Made by a program: the position numbers and the translations under genes. Shown here in pieces: positions 9,307-20,109 of a stretch of 64,000 nucleotides of DNA (the first letter of the stretch is position 1; each line of letters begins with the position of its first letter). The notes beneath the pieces were generated by a model. It was not told the origin of the DNA. It saw only the letters and a program-made list of their open reading frames with translations, and did not search any database. Source of the DNA: JALORV01 sp963769745. Lineage in GTDB: Bacteria; Pseudomonadota; Gammaproteobacteria; Burkholderiales; Burkholderiaceae_F. The stretch spans positions 124,001 through 188,000 of the forward strand of contig CAVYNB010000017.1 in the NCBI GenBank assembly GCA_963769745.1, read 5' to 3'.

Positions 9307-9845
9307 AGCGTCGGTCGCTGTTAACACTGAGCGCGGCCGGCATGCTCGCGGCTGCCTGCACTTCCATTCCAGTGTCGACGATGTGGAAGATGGCGCGCTT
9401 CGACCGCGCCGACGTGCTCGCCATCGATCCAGCACAGTTGCGCGCCGCCACGCTGGTCGACCAGCGCGCGACGATGAAGCACGTCACGATGAAAGTCACA
9501 CTCGCGCCAAAGGATCGTGCACCGACCGACTTCCAGATACTGCTTGCCGAGCCGGTGAACCGCGATGCGCGCCTGCCAGCGGCCCCGGCCGGACGGCGCT
9601 GGGATATCTTTGCATTGACGCCCGAGGGACAGCGCGACTTCATGCGCATGCGCGAATCCGCGCTGGGCCTTCCTCCGGGCAGCTCGCTGACGCTGGGCCT
9701 GTCGGCACGTGAAGGCAATGTTCCACCGGACCTGGCGCAGCGCTTCCCGTTGCGGCTGGACCTGCTCCTCGATGCGAAGGAAGGATGGTTCACCGTGCTC
9801 AAGGACTCCGAGCTCGACCTGACGCAGTACGCGAGGAAGGGATAA
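9303..9845 (+). CDS. Putative lipoprotein, unknown function
   Basis: A 180-residue protein starting at ATG 9303, overlapping the preceding stop. MKRRSLLTLSAAGMLAAAC is a lipoprotein signal with a LAAAC lipobox (Cys19). The rest is a soluble, probably periplasmic domain with no motif I recognise. It ends three bases before the biotin carboxylase gene and so appears to be in the same operon, although a link to leucine catabolism is not evident. Confidence 0.7.
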   Translation: MKRRSLLTLSAAGMLAAACTSIPVSTMWKMARFDRADVLAIDPAQLRAATLVDQRATMKHVTMKVTLAPKDRAPTDFQILLAEPVNRDARLPAAPAGRRWDIFALTPEGQRDFMRMRESALGLPPGSSLTLGLSAREGNVPPDLAQRFPLRLDLLLDAKEGWFTVLKDSELDLTQYARKG

Positions 9846-9848
9846 CGA

Positions 9849-11870
<2,022 letters not shown>

Positions 11871-11896
11871 GCGAGGCGCGGCCGAGCGCGGTCCCG

Positions 11897-12859
11897 ATGA
11901 CCCTGAGAATCGTGTTCTGCGCGCGTGAGTCGACAGCGCAGGTATGGGTGGAAGCGTTGCGAACAGCCCTCGTGCGAGAGCGCGTCGACGCCGACGTCTG
12001 GTCGCGCGATGCCGGGCACGCGGTGGCCGACGCGCATGCACCCCAGGCCGACGTTGCCGTGGTCTGGCGACCGCCGGCGGTGCTGTTCGAGGAACAGCGA
12101 CACCTGCAGGCCGTGTTCAATCTCGGCGCCGGCGTCGATGCGCTGCTGGCCTTGCCCGGGCTGCCCGCCCAGCTGAGCGTGTTTCGGCTCGAAGACGCCG
12201 GCATGGCGCGTACATTGTCCGAGTACGTGCTGACCGCCGTGCTGCGCGTCTATCGGCGCTTCGACCGCTACGCAGACTCGCAGTCGCAGCGGCGCTGGCA
12301 GCCCGAGCCACTGCCGGCGCGCGAGCGCTACAGCGTCGGCGTTCTCGGTCTCGGCGTGCTCGGGGCCACGATTGCCACGACGCTGGCCGGGCACGGATTC
12401 GCCGTGCGCGGTCATGCCCGAACGCGCAAGGACATCGCCGGCATCGACTGCCGCTGCGGCGACGCCGAGTTCGCCAGTTTTCTCGATGGACTCGACGTGC
12501 TCGTCAGTGTGTTGCCCGCCACTCCCGCGACACGAGGCATCCTCGATCACCGGGCACTGGTGCGCCTCGCCCGTGGCGCGCACGTCGTCAACGTGGGCCG
12601 CGGCGCGGTTTTGGTCGAGGCCGACCTGCTGGCACTGCTCGACTCCGGTCACCTGGGCGGCGCGACGCTGGACGTGTTTGCCGCCGAACCCCTGCCCGCC
12701 GATCACCCGTTCTGGGCGCGGCGTGACATCGTCATCACACCGCATGTGGCGGCCGAGACCGAGCTGGTGCCGGCGATCGAGCAGGTCGCCGGCAAGCTGG
12801 CCCTCTGGTCGCGCGGCGACCCGGTCAGCGGCGCTGTTGACCGGGCGCGCGGCTACTGA
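11897..12859 (+). CDS. 2-hydroxyacid dehydrogenase, glyoxylate/hydroxypyruvate reductase A-like
   Basis: A 320-residue protein starting at ATG 11897. The NAD(P)-binding loop GLGVLG is at 151-156. The catalytic set is Arg235 (NVGRG), Glu264 (DVFAAEPL) and His283 (TPHVAAET). The split catalytic domain with GAGVDALL near 78 and the short FDRYADSQSQRRW linker resemble GhrA, which reduces glyoxylate and hydroxypyruvate to the hydroxyacids in the cytosol. It follows liuD by 26 bases. Substrate preference within the family cannot be settled by inspection. Confidence 0.85.
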   Translation: MTLRIVFCARESTAQVWVEALRTALVRERVDADVWSRDAGHAVADAHAPQADVAVVWRPPAVLFEEQRHLQAVFNLGAGVDALLALPGLPAQLSVFRLEDAGMARTLSEYVLTAVLRVYRRFDRYADSQSQRRWQPEPLPARERYSVGVLGLGVLGATIATTLAGHGFAVRGHARTRKDIAGIDCRCGDAEFASFLDGLDVLVSVLPATPATRGILDHRALVRLARGAHVVNVGRGAVLVEADLLALLDSGHLGGATLDVFAAEPLPADHPFWARRDIVITPHVAAETELVPAIEQVAGKLALWSRGDPVSGAVDRARGY

Positions 12860-12869
12860 GTCGAGTGCC

Positions 12870-13409
12870 TCAGCCCATCTCGCCCGGAGCGAACGACATG
12901 CGGTTCTGCTCGCGAAACGCGAACTGCACGGCGACGGCTTCGGTCTCGCACGACTCGTCCCCGAGATTGGCCGCGAAGTAGCGGACCTGCAGGTAGTGGG
13001 CGAATTCGTGCGCGAGCGACTCGTCGAGCGTCCGGCGCAGGCGCCGGTAATAGGCCGGATCGTCCGCCAGGTAAATTTCGTTGCGCGCGACCACATAGAC
13101 ATTGGCGATCATCGGCGGACGGAAATGCCACTGGGGTGCGACGGCATCCTGGAACTGCGCGAGCGGCGTACTGCTCTCGAAATGGATGCGTGGCAGCGGT
13201 TCGTCAGCGCGCAGCGTGACATTCATCTGGCGTGCCACCGACTCGAGGATGTAACGCGGATCATGCTGCAGCCTCGCCCTTGCCGGTGAGTCAGCGCCGA
13301 CCGTCCCGTGCAATCCGAGCAGCAGGCCGAGCAGCGCCCCCATCACGGCGCCGCGCCGCGATCCGCCGTTGGAGCTGCGGTCCTCTCGTGATGACGTTTC
13401 CGGTTGCAT
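12870..13409 (-). CDS. Secreted HExxH protein, putative zinc metallopeptidase
   Basis: A 179-residue protein with a polar, Arg-rich start and a hydrophobic segment (about 23-38, ending near GTVGADS) that looks like a signal peptide. SLAHEFAHYLQ near residue 130 contains HEFAH, the zinc-binding and catalytic motif of gluzincin/minigluzincin-type peptidases. Two acidic residues follow in DESCETEAVAVQFAF, where the third ligand Glu would be expected. It converges on the GhrA-like gene, with 10 bases between stops. Small proteins of this kind are common, uncharacterised and may be inactive as peptidases. Confidence 0.65.
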   Translation of the reverse strand: MQPETSSREDRSSNGGSRRGAVMGALLGLLLGLHGTVGADSPARARLQHDPRYILESVARQMNVTLRADEPLPRIHFESSTPLAQFQDAVAPQWHFRPPMIANVYVVARNEIYLADDPAYYRRLRRTLDESLAHEFAHYLQVRYFAANLGDESCETEAVAVQFAFREQNRMSFAPGEMG

Positions 13410-13547
13410 CTGCCGTTTCCCCTGCGCGACGAATCGCGGAGTTCAGATGCAGCCATGCTGACGGTTGCGCCGCCGGCGCGCGACGGCGGAAGCCGCGGAC
13501 AGGACGCGGCAAACCCACAGTGATCGTGACGAAGAAGCACAAAGACG

Positions 13548-13585
13548 CAGCGGCCGCGAGGCGCAACGCGCCGCCGCGGCCGCTG
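13548..13585 (-). terminator. Large two-tier hairpin downstream of the DUF5666 gene
   Basis: Perfect 11-bp arms CAGCGGCCGCG (13548-13558) and CGCGGCCGCTG (13575-13585) enclose a second hairpin GGCGC-AAC-GCGCC (13560-13572). It lies 18 bases after the stop of the minus-strand DUF5666 gene and before the HExxH gene. No T tract follows, so Rho-independent action is doubtful. Confidence 0.45.
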
Positions 13586-13603
13586 TGACAGGGACGGCCC
13601 AGG

Positions 13604-15479
13604 TCAGGGCTTGAGGAACGTAACCCGGGTTGCGTTGACCTTGCCTGCCGCCAGCGTGGCCTCGACCTTGACCAGGTCACCATTCGTGAGGTCGGCCTCG
13701 GCACCGCCGCGGAACTCGGTCGTGGCACTCCAGGTGACGGTCTGCCCACGCACGACGAAGGTCTTGTCGGCCGGCTTGAGTTCGCTGACAAGGCCTAGCA
13801 ACCTCGCAGTCGCACTCGCCACCTGCACCTCGACTTCGCGGGCCACCACGTCCGCGCCGACGAGCTGCGCACGCACCTCGACGCGTTGACCATTGGCAAG
13901 CGGCCCGTTCTTGATCACGGTGTTGGCGTCGATCTTGATTGTCGCCCCATTGAGCGTGAAGCCGGTCGCCGCAACATTCGAGATGGCCCCCTCCAGGTAG
14001 ACCGACGGAGCGAACACGGACGACTTGAACTCGACCTTGCTGACAAGAAAGACCGTGCCGTCCCATGCGCCCTTGACCTCGACCGCATCGCCATCGGAAA
14101 AGTCGCCCTTGACGCCGCCCTCGAACACCGCGTCGGGCGCCAGCTTCATCGCAATGCCGAGCAACTTGAACGTGCCATCGGCCACCTTGTATTCGGCTAC
14201 GACACCGAACAGCCTGAAGTCCATGCCGCGCGGCGGCGTGTCGAAGCGGACTTCGTCGGCCTTGACGAACTCGCCTTCGATGCGGCCCTTGATCACGACG
14301 AACGCGCCATTTTTCAGGTCTTCCTTCTTGCCGTCTCGGAACATCGCGGTGTTGGCGTTGACCGGCACGCCGCGCACCTTGAAGTTCGCGGCAAGCGCCG
14401 TGAAGTCCGTGACCTGTCCCGCGAGGAAGACCCGACGCTGCTCGGAGGCCGGAATCACCCACACGCGCGTGGCGGTGAGCACGGTGCCGGCCGGAGATGT
14501 GGTCAGCGTACCCTCGACCCGCACCAGCGCCATGTTCTTGATGTCAGCGAACGTCGGGCTCTGGCCGCCCTTGAGTTCGGCGTTGGCCGCATCGACGGCG
14601 AGGCCGTTGAGCTTGAACTTCTTGCCGTCGGCTGCCGCGTCGGTGACCAGTCCACCGATGTGCAACCGGCGCCCTTCCAGTGTCGGCATCTTGACCACGC
14701 GCACCGCCTTGGCGGCCAGCGTGCCGGCCGACCGGCAACTGATCGCTGTAGACAGTGACGAAGACGTCGTCTTCGATCTTTGCGCCGTCGGGCTTGACGA
14801 TGGCATTGGTGAAATTGATCGTCAGGTCGCCGAGCTTGAACGTCTTGGCTGCTGCATTCAGGCCCTTCACCAGGCCGCCTGCGCGCACTTTGATCTCGCC
14901 CGCCGCAGGCTTGACCTCGACCCGCGTGGCGACGATGTTCTGCGTCGCATCGAGCGTGCCGTGGACCTCGGTCCAGTCACCGATCTTGAGCTTCGACAGG
15001 TCGTCGATGCCTTCGAACACGGTTCTGGCGTCGCCGGTTGTCACGACCTTCACCGTCTGTCCGAGCACCTTGAAGCTGCCGCCGTTCAGATCGATCGAGT
15101 CGACCGGTCCGATGGCGGTGGCCCGCACGAGCAGTTTCGTGGCCTGACCCGAAGCATCGAGCGCAATTTCAACCTGCTGGCCGAGCTTGAGGTCGGCCAT
15201 GGTCGCCGCCGTCTCTGCGCGCGGGTCGACATCGAGTGCGACGCTGGCGTTGCTGGCGGCGCTGTAGTCGACGCCGTCCACGGCCACCGTGGTGGTGAAT
15301 CCCGTGATCGTGCCCGCGACGACGGACATCGCATCGGCAGGCGATGACGGCGGCGCCCCGGCCGCGCCCGGCACCGGCGCTCCGTCGGTCTCGGTACTCC
15401 CCGGCGCCAGGTCACCGCCACACGCGGCCAGCAGCATTGTCATCAGCAGCGCGGCAAGTCGACTCGAACTCGATCTCAT
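13604..15479 (-). CDS. DUF5666 repeat lipoprotein (frameshifted)
   Basis: Read as one gene with one extra base near 14727 it gives about 624 residues. The N-terminus MRSSSSRLAALLMTMLLAACGG is a lipoprotein signal (Cys20). The remainder is a string of roughly seven beta-rich units of 65-75 residues, each with a strand like KTFVVRGQ or GTFKLLGI, a GDLVKVEG/GQRVEVRA strand and a closing ATRVEV/ADEVRF strand, as in DUF5666 (OB-like) repeats. The two open pieces, 14544-15479 and 13604-14806, overlap only through out-of-frame extension and join cleanly at VYSDQLPVG/AGTLAAKAVRV. Probably a surface or periplasmic protein; function unknown. Confidence 0.75.
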
Positions 15480-15551
15480 TGTTCTTCCCTATTGAAGTAG
15501 CGAACGGGCGCGTCACCACCCGCGGCAATGACGCGATGGTCGGGACTATGC

Positions 15552-15572
15552 GTGATCATCGTTGGCGATCAC
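15552..15572. promoter_or_regulatory. Inverted repeat between the DUF5666 gene and liuE
   Basis: GTGATC (15552-15557) and GATCAC (15567-15572) are perfect 6-bp arms spaced by 9 bases in the intergenic region upstream of both divergent genes. It could be an operator for a dimeric regulator; nothing identifies which. Confidence 0.3.
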
Positions 15573-15737
15573 AAGGCGTTGCTTCACCGTGATGCGGTAA
15601 CCCATTGGTCGGGTCTGTCCGGCAGGAACAACCGCACCGCAACGAGTCGAGTGCGATTGAGAAATTTTCCCAACCGCAGGTCGAATCGACCGCGCGCTAC
15701 CATTTGATTGTTGATCACCGCATTCCCGGGAGCGCGC

Positions 15738-16646
15738 ATGCCCCTGCCAGCACGCGTCAGGATCGTCGACGTCGGCCCACGCGATGGGCTGCAGAATGAG
15801 AAGCAGATGATTCCGGCCGACGTGAAGGTCGAACTGGTGGATCGACTCACGGCGGCCGGCTTCGGCGCGATCGAGGTGACCTCGTTCGTATCGCCAAAGT
15901 GGGTGCCGCAGATGAGCGACGGGGCCGACGTGATGGCCCGCATCCAACGCAAGCCAGGCGTCGTGTATTCGGTGCTCGTGCCGAACATGAAGGGCTTCGA
16001 GGGTGCTCTCGCGACCCGGCCGGACGAGATCGTCGTGTTCGGCGCGGCCAGCGAGGCGTTCTCGCAGAAGAACATCAACTGCTCGATCGCCGAATCGATC
16101 GAACGCTTCCAGCCCGTGGTGGCGGCCGCGCGATCCCACGGCATGCATGTGCGCGGCGCCATTTCATGCGCGCTCGGCTGTCCTTATCAGGGCGACGTCG
16201 CGCCGGATGCGGTCAGATATGTCGCGCAACTGATGCACGGCATCGGCGTGCAGCATGTCGGCGTCGCCGACACCATCGGAGTCGGAACACCCGAGAAGAC
16301 CAAGCGCGCGATGGACGCGGCGTTGCAGGTCTACGAATTGGCCGATGTTTCAGGTCATTTTCACGATACCTACGGCATGGCAACGGCCAACGTCTACGCC
16401 TGCCTCGAGCTCGGCATTGCGAGCTTCGACACCAGCATCGCCGGACTCGGCGGCTGCCCGTACGCCAAGGGCGCCACCGGCAACGTCGCCACCGAGGACG
16501 TGCTGTACCTGCTCAATGGACTCGGCATAGAAACCGGCATCGACTTCGCACAGGTCGTCGCGACCGGACAATGGATCAGCACGATCCTCGAGCGCAAGGC
16601 ATTCACGCGCGCAGGCAACGCCGTCACCGCGAAACTCGCGGCCTGA
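15738..16646 (+). CDS. liuE: Hydroxymethylglutaryl-CoA lyase
   Basis: A 302-residue TIM-barrel lyase that splits HMG-CoA into acetyl-CoA and acetoacetate, the last step of leucine degradation. VGPRDGLQNE (12-21) holds the catalytic Arg15 and metal ligand Asp16. HFHDTYGMA supplies metal-ligand histidines, and GLGGCPYAKGATGN carries the signature Cys240. I start at ATG 15738 because GGGAG lies 6 bases upstream; the frame is open from a TTG at 15708. It stands alone, separated from liuD by the DUF5666 gene, but completes the pathway. Confidence 0.93.
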   Translation: MPLPARVRIVDVGPRDGLQNEKQMIPADVKVELVDRLTAAGFGAIEVTSFVSPKWVPQMSDGADVMARIQRKPGVVYSVLVPNMKGFEGALATRPDEIVVFGAASEAFSQKNINCSIAESIERFQPVVAAARSHGMHVRGAISCALGCPYQGDVAPDAVRYVAQLMHGIGVQHVGVADTIGVGTPEKTKRAMDAALQVYELADVSGHFHDTYGMATANVYACLELGIASFDTSIAGLGGCPYAKGATGNVATEDVLYLLNGLGIETGIDFAQVVATGQWISTILERKAFTRAGNAVTAKLAA

Positions 16647-16945
16647 TCTTTTCTCGACTCGCCTGAGTTAGCGCCCGCATCGCGCGTCGCGCATCGCCGC
16701 GCCGCGGGCAAAGCCGCTCGTCCCCGACCAGCGGCGACTCACGCAAACCGCCTGTCGCTGCGGTCGGCGAATCACGCGTAATTCACCCAATCGCCGAGTC
16801 CGCCACTCCGGAAAATTCCGTTCAAGGATCCGGCGGCGCTCAGCGCGTTCCGCTGGCCGTTCATCAGTTGATGTTGAACAGCGCGCAGTGCCACGCCGAT
16901 AGCCCTCCAAGGCGGCGTGGGTCAGCGGCAAAGGGAGTGCGAAGA
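16647..16945 (+). other. Intergenic region upstream of pilE
   Basis: About 300 bases with no gene. It holds a palindromic element GTTCATCAGTTGATGTTGAAC (16859-16879; not fully symmetric) and the leader hairpin listed separately. I could not find a convincing sigma-54 -24/-12 or sigma-70 box by eye. Confidence 0.5.
16891..16920 (+). promoter_or_regulatory. Leader hairpin of pilE
   Basis: Perfect 8-bp arms CCACGCCG (16891-16898) and CGGCGTGG (16913-16920) around a 14-base loop containing CCCTCC, ending 25 bases before the pilE ATG. The loop could pair in part with the GGGAG ribosome-binding site at about 16933, so a role in translation control is conceivable. Confidence 0.35.
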
Positions 16946-17377
16946 ATGTCGGTTAGCGTTTACCAACTCGAACACTCGGCCATCACGCCGAGCGTTCGCG
17001 GCTTCACGCTGATCGAACTCGTCGTCGTGATGGCGATCATCGCCATCCTCGCCAGCATCGCGATTCCGAACTACAGCGAATACGTCGTCCGCTCCAATCG
17101 CTCGGCCGCGCAATCGTTCATCGCGGACGTGGCCAGCCGCCAGGCGCAGTTCTTCCTCGATCGCCGCACTTACGCGACGACCGTCGCCGCGCTCAACCTG
17201 ACGCCACCGCCCGAACTCGCGACCCGCTACACGATCGCCATCAACGTCGTGGCCGGGCCGCCACTCGCTTACACCGTGACAGCGACACCGACCGGACCGC
17301 AGGCCCACGATCGCTGCGGCGCCCTGACGCTCGACCAGGCCGGCAACAAGACGGCCGGCGCAACACGCTGCTGGTAG
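16946..17377 (+). CDS. pilE: Type IV pilin, PilE family
   Basis: A 143-residue type IVa prepilin. The 19-residue leader ends in Gly and is cut before FTLIELVVVMAIIAILASIAIPNYSEY, with the conserved Glu5 of the mature protein. The rest is a short globular domain with a C-terminal pair of cysteines (DRC and TRCW) able to form the D-loop disulfide. It is exported, processed by PilD and assembled as a minor or major pilin. The start at 16946 is preceded by GGGAG. It heads the cluster, whereas in many species pilE is its last gene. Confidence 0.88.
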   Translation: MSVSVYQLEHSAITPSVRGFTLIELVVVMAIIAILASIAIPNYSEYVVRSNRSAAQSFIADVASRQAQFFLDRRTYATTVAALNLTPPPELATRYTIAINVVAGPPLAYTVTATPTGPQAHDRCGALTLDQAGNKTAGATRCW

Positions 17378-17386
17378 GAGAAGACG

Positions 17387-17875
17387 ATGCGACTCATCAA
17401 CCGCCCCCGCCTCCCGTCACGCACAGCGCGTGGCTTCACGCTGGTCGAAGCCGTCACCGTCATCGCCATCATGGCGATCCTCACGGGTGTCGGCAGCGCC
17501 AGCTTCGTCTGGCTGAACCAGGCCACCTCGATCCGCGGTGCCGCCTACGACCTCGTCGCCGACCTCGACTACGCGCGCAGCGAAGCAGTCAAGCGCAACG
17601 ATGACGTCACCGTGCAACCGATCAACGCCGACTGGCGCCTCGGCTGGCAGGTCATCGTCGGCAATGAAGTGCTGCGCTCGCGCGATGCGCTCGGTGCACA
17701 GATCGGCTTTGCGAGCGCACCGGCGAACCTGACCTTCGACGGCGGCGGCCGCGCGTCGCTCGCGACCGTGCGCAATTTCCAGCTTTGCCCGCCGAGTGGC
17801 TCGGTGGCGGGCCGCGTCGTCCGCATCGATCCGTCGGGCCTGTCGCGCTCGACCAAATCGGCCTGTTCGGTCTGA
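17387..17875 (+). CDS. fimT: Minor pilin, FimT/GspH family
   Basis: A 162-residue prepilin with leader ending RG and mature start FTLVEAVTVIAIMAILTGVGS. The C-terminal domain (NGRV-like LRSRDALG, FDGGGRAS, FQLCPPSGS, RVVRIDPSGLSRS) is the GspH/FimT fold, with a Cys pair (LCPPSG and SACSV). It is thought to be a pilus-priming pseudopilin, and in some species a DNA-binding minor pilin for uptake. It lies 9 bases after pilE and 5 bases before pilV. Confidence 0.85.
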   Translation: MRLINRPRLPSRTARGFTLVEAVTVIAIMAILTGVGSASFVWLNQATSIRGAAYDLVADLDYARSEAVKRNDDVTVQPINADWRLGWQVIVGNEVLRSRDALGAQIGFASAPANLTFDGGGRASLATVRNFQLCPPSGSVAGRVVRIDPSGLSRSTKSACSV

Positions 17876-17880
17876 GTTCA

Positions 17881-18525
17881 ATGATCAATCGCCGCGTCAT
17901 CGCCGGCTTCGCGCTGATCGAATCGATGGTCACCATCGTGGTGATCGCGTTCGGCCTGCTCGGCGTCGCCGGCCTGGTGTCGCGGTCCTTCGTCACCGAG
18001 GCCGAGGCCAACCAGCGCACCCAGGCTCAGCTGCTGCTGCAGGACATGACCGCGCGCATCGAAGCGAACCGCGCCAATGCGGTGACCTACGTGACGGGTG
18101 ACAACGGCATCACCGGCTATGTCGACGTCAACGGCAATCCAACGCTGGTGAGCTGCGACCCGGCTGCAGCCCTGGTCGATCGCGACCGCTGCGAATGGGG
18201 CCAGAAGATCGCCGGCGCTGACGAGCGCATCGATGCACGCAACGCGTCCATGCTGGTCGGCGCGATCGGCTGCATCTATGAGATCGACGCATTCAACCGC
18301 ATCTATGCGATCTCGGTCGCATGGCAGGGCCCGAGCGCCAGCACCGAACCGGCCGGAGACCCCAACTTCCTGCCGGCCGGCTGTGGCCGCAACCTCTACG
18401 GCGACGAGGCCCAGCGCCGCCTGGTCACGACACTGCTGCGCATCGGCACGCTGAATCCGGCGGCCGGGGCCGGTGGCGGCGGCGCGGGAGGGGCCGGAGG
18501 TGCTGGATCCGGAACGGGTGGTTGA
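17881..18525 (+). CDS. pilV: Type IV pilus minor pilin PilV
   Basis: A 214-residue minor pilin starting at ATG 17881 with a short leader and FALIESMVTIVVIAFGLLGVAGL; Ala replaces Thr in the FTLIE motif, and the Glu is kept. Its middle has four cysteines (SCDPA, RCEW, GCIY, GCGRN). The C-terminus is a Gly-rich low-complexity tail (GAGGGGAGGAGGAGSG), which is unusual for PilV and may be disordered. It overlaps nothing; pilW starts 7 bases later. Confidence 0.83.
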   Translation: MINRRVIAGFALIESMVTIVVIAFGLLGVAGLVSRSFVTEAEANQRTQAQLLLQDMTARIEANRANAVTYVTGDNGITGYVDVNGNPTLVSCDPAAALVDRDRCEWGQKIAGADERIDARNASMLVGAIGCIYEIDAFNRIYAISVAWQGPSASTEPAGDPNFLPAGCGRNLYGDEAQRRLVTTLLRIGTLNPAAGAGGGGAGGAGGAGSGTGG

Positions 18526-18532
18526 GGTTCAG

Positions 18533-19546
18533 ATGATGCGCCCGCATCGCTTCAGCGCCGGTTTCTCGCTGATCGAGCTGATGATCGCGATGACGATCGG
18601 CTTGATCCTGCTGACCGTGCTGGCGACGCTCTTCGACCAGACCACGTCGGGCCGCAATGCACTTGAACGCGTGACCCGGTTGACGGAGAACTCGCGCTTC
18701 GCCGCCGATGTCATCGGCGACGACATCCGGCACGCAGGCTTCTACGGCAACTTCATGCCGCCCACCAACACGAACTACGTGGACCCGCCTCCCTGCGACT
18801 GGGACTCCGTCGACGTGTCCCGCATCGGCTGGCAGCCGAATCTCCTGCCGGCCGCGAACTATCCGGCGCAGCTGCAAGGCTATGACGACCCCGGCCCGGC
18901 CGTGCCGGCGCTGGGCTGCCTGCCGGATCGCGTGGCCGGGACGGACGTGCTCGTCATTCGCCGCGTCAGTTCGGCAGCCATTCCCGGTGCAGCGGCCGAC
19001 CTGCGCAATGTCTATATCCAGGCGTCCCAGTGCATCAACGACCCGGTGCTGCTGCGCGTATCGAACACGGCGGCCCAGTTCGATCTGCGCACCGCCGCGT
19101 GTGACGTCGCACTTCTGGCTCCGGTGCGGCGCTACTTCGCACGCGTCTATTACGTCGCCAGCTGCAACGAATGCTCACCGTCCGATGGCATACGTACGCT
19201 GCGCCGGCTCGAGTTCCTCGACGGCGCCGCCCGCGTCGTGCCGCTGGCCGAGGGCGTCGAGAACTTCCAGGTCGAGTACGCGTTCGACACCAACAACGAC
19301 GGCACGCCCGAGACGCTGCTGACGACGATCACCGGCGGCACGACGCCGACGGCGTTCTGGTCCAACGTCGTCGGGGTCCGGCTGCACATGCTCCTGCGCA
19401 GCACCGAACCGGGCGGCGTCACGTCGCCGGCCGTCTATGACCTCGGCCCGGGCCACAACGCGGAAGCGTGCCCGGCCAACTTCAAGTGCCGGCTGCTGTC
19501 GACGACGCTGCGACTGAACAATGTCGCGGGACGGCGGGAGGACTGA
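18533..19546 (+). CDS. pilW: Type IV pilus assembly protein PilW
   Basis: A 337-residue large minor pilin. From ATG 18533 it begins MMRPHRFSAGFSLIELMIAMTIGLILLTVLATLF, with a PilD cleavage site after AG. The large C-terminal domain has RLTENSRFAADVIGDDIRHAGFYG, typical of PilW, and several cysteines. It forms the tip-priming complex with PilV, PilX and PilY1. Its TGA shares a base with the pilX ATG. Confidence 0.87.
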   Translation: MMRPHRFSAGFSLIELMIAMTIGLILLTVLATLFDQTTSGRNALERVTRLTENSRFAADVIGDDIRHAGFYGNFMPPTNTNYVDPPPCDWDSVDVSRIGWQPNLLPAANYPAQLQGYDDPGPAVPALGCLPDRVAGTDVLVIRRVSSAAIPGAAADLRNVYIQASQCINDPVLLRVSNTAAQFDLRTAACDVALLAPVRRYFARVYYVASCNECSPSDGIRTLRRLEFLDGAARVVPLAEGVENFQVEYAFDTNNDGTPETLLTTITGGTTPTAFWSNVVGVRLHMLLRSTEPGGVTSPAVYDLGPGHNAEACPANFKCRLLSTTLRLNNVAGRRED

Positions 19547-20109
19547 TGCGACACCCCCTCCTTCACCGCCAGTCGGGCGCAGCGCTGATCGTCGCGATCA
19601 TCTTCCTGCTGCTGTTGTCGACGCTGGCACTGACCGGCCTGCGCGCGAGCACCACCAACGTGACGATCGTCGGCAACATGCAGGCGCGCCAGGAGGTCAT
19701 CTCCACGGCGCAGATGCTGATCGAGCAGACCGTCAGCACCGACGAGTTCGCGCGCAATCCGCAGGGTGTGTTCCAGGCCGCCCGGGTGGACAGCGATTTC
19801 AACGGCGATGGCACTGCCGATGCTGCCGCGACACTGGCGGTGCCGCCGGTGTGCCTGCGCGCGCGCGTCGTCGCGATCGATGATCTCGACCCCGACAATG
19901 AGCTGGACGCCGGCTGCTTCGCCAGCGCCGCACTATCCAATCCCGGGTTCGTCCCGGCCGGCGGCGGGCCGGCTGGTTCGCTCTGCGCGGATACCGAGTG
20001 GCACCTGAGTTCGCGGGCAACCGACGCGCGCACGGGCGCTGCTATCACCCTCAACCAGGGCGTCACCTTGCGGACTGCCGTGGTTGGCCTCAATACGGTG
20101 TGTCAATGA
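19546..20109 (+). CDS. pilX: Type IV pilus assembly protein PilX
   Basis: A 187-residue minor pilin starting at ATG 19546. The N-terminal block SGAALIVAIIFLLLLSTLALTGLRAS is the PilX_N pattern, which lacks the usual Glu5. ANQ-like QARQEVISTAQMLIEQ follows in the helix, then a soluble domain with several cysteines. It bridges PilY1 to the pilin tip complex in known systems. pilY1 begins at 20106, overlapping the last codons. Confidence 0.83.
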   Translation: MRHPLLHRQSGAALIVAIIFLLLLSTLALTGLRASTTNVTIVGNMQARQEVISTAQMLIEQTVSTDEFARNPQGVFQAARVDSDFNGDGTADAAATLAVPPVCLRARVVAIDDLDPDNELDAGCFASAALSNPGFVPAGGGPAGSLCADTEWHLSSRATDARTGAAITLNQGVTLRTAVVGLNTVCQ

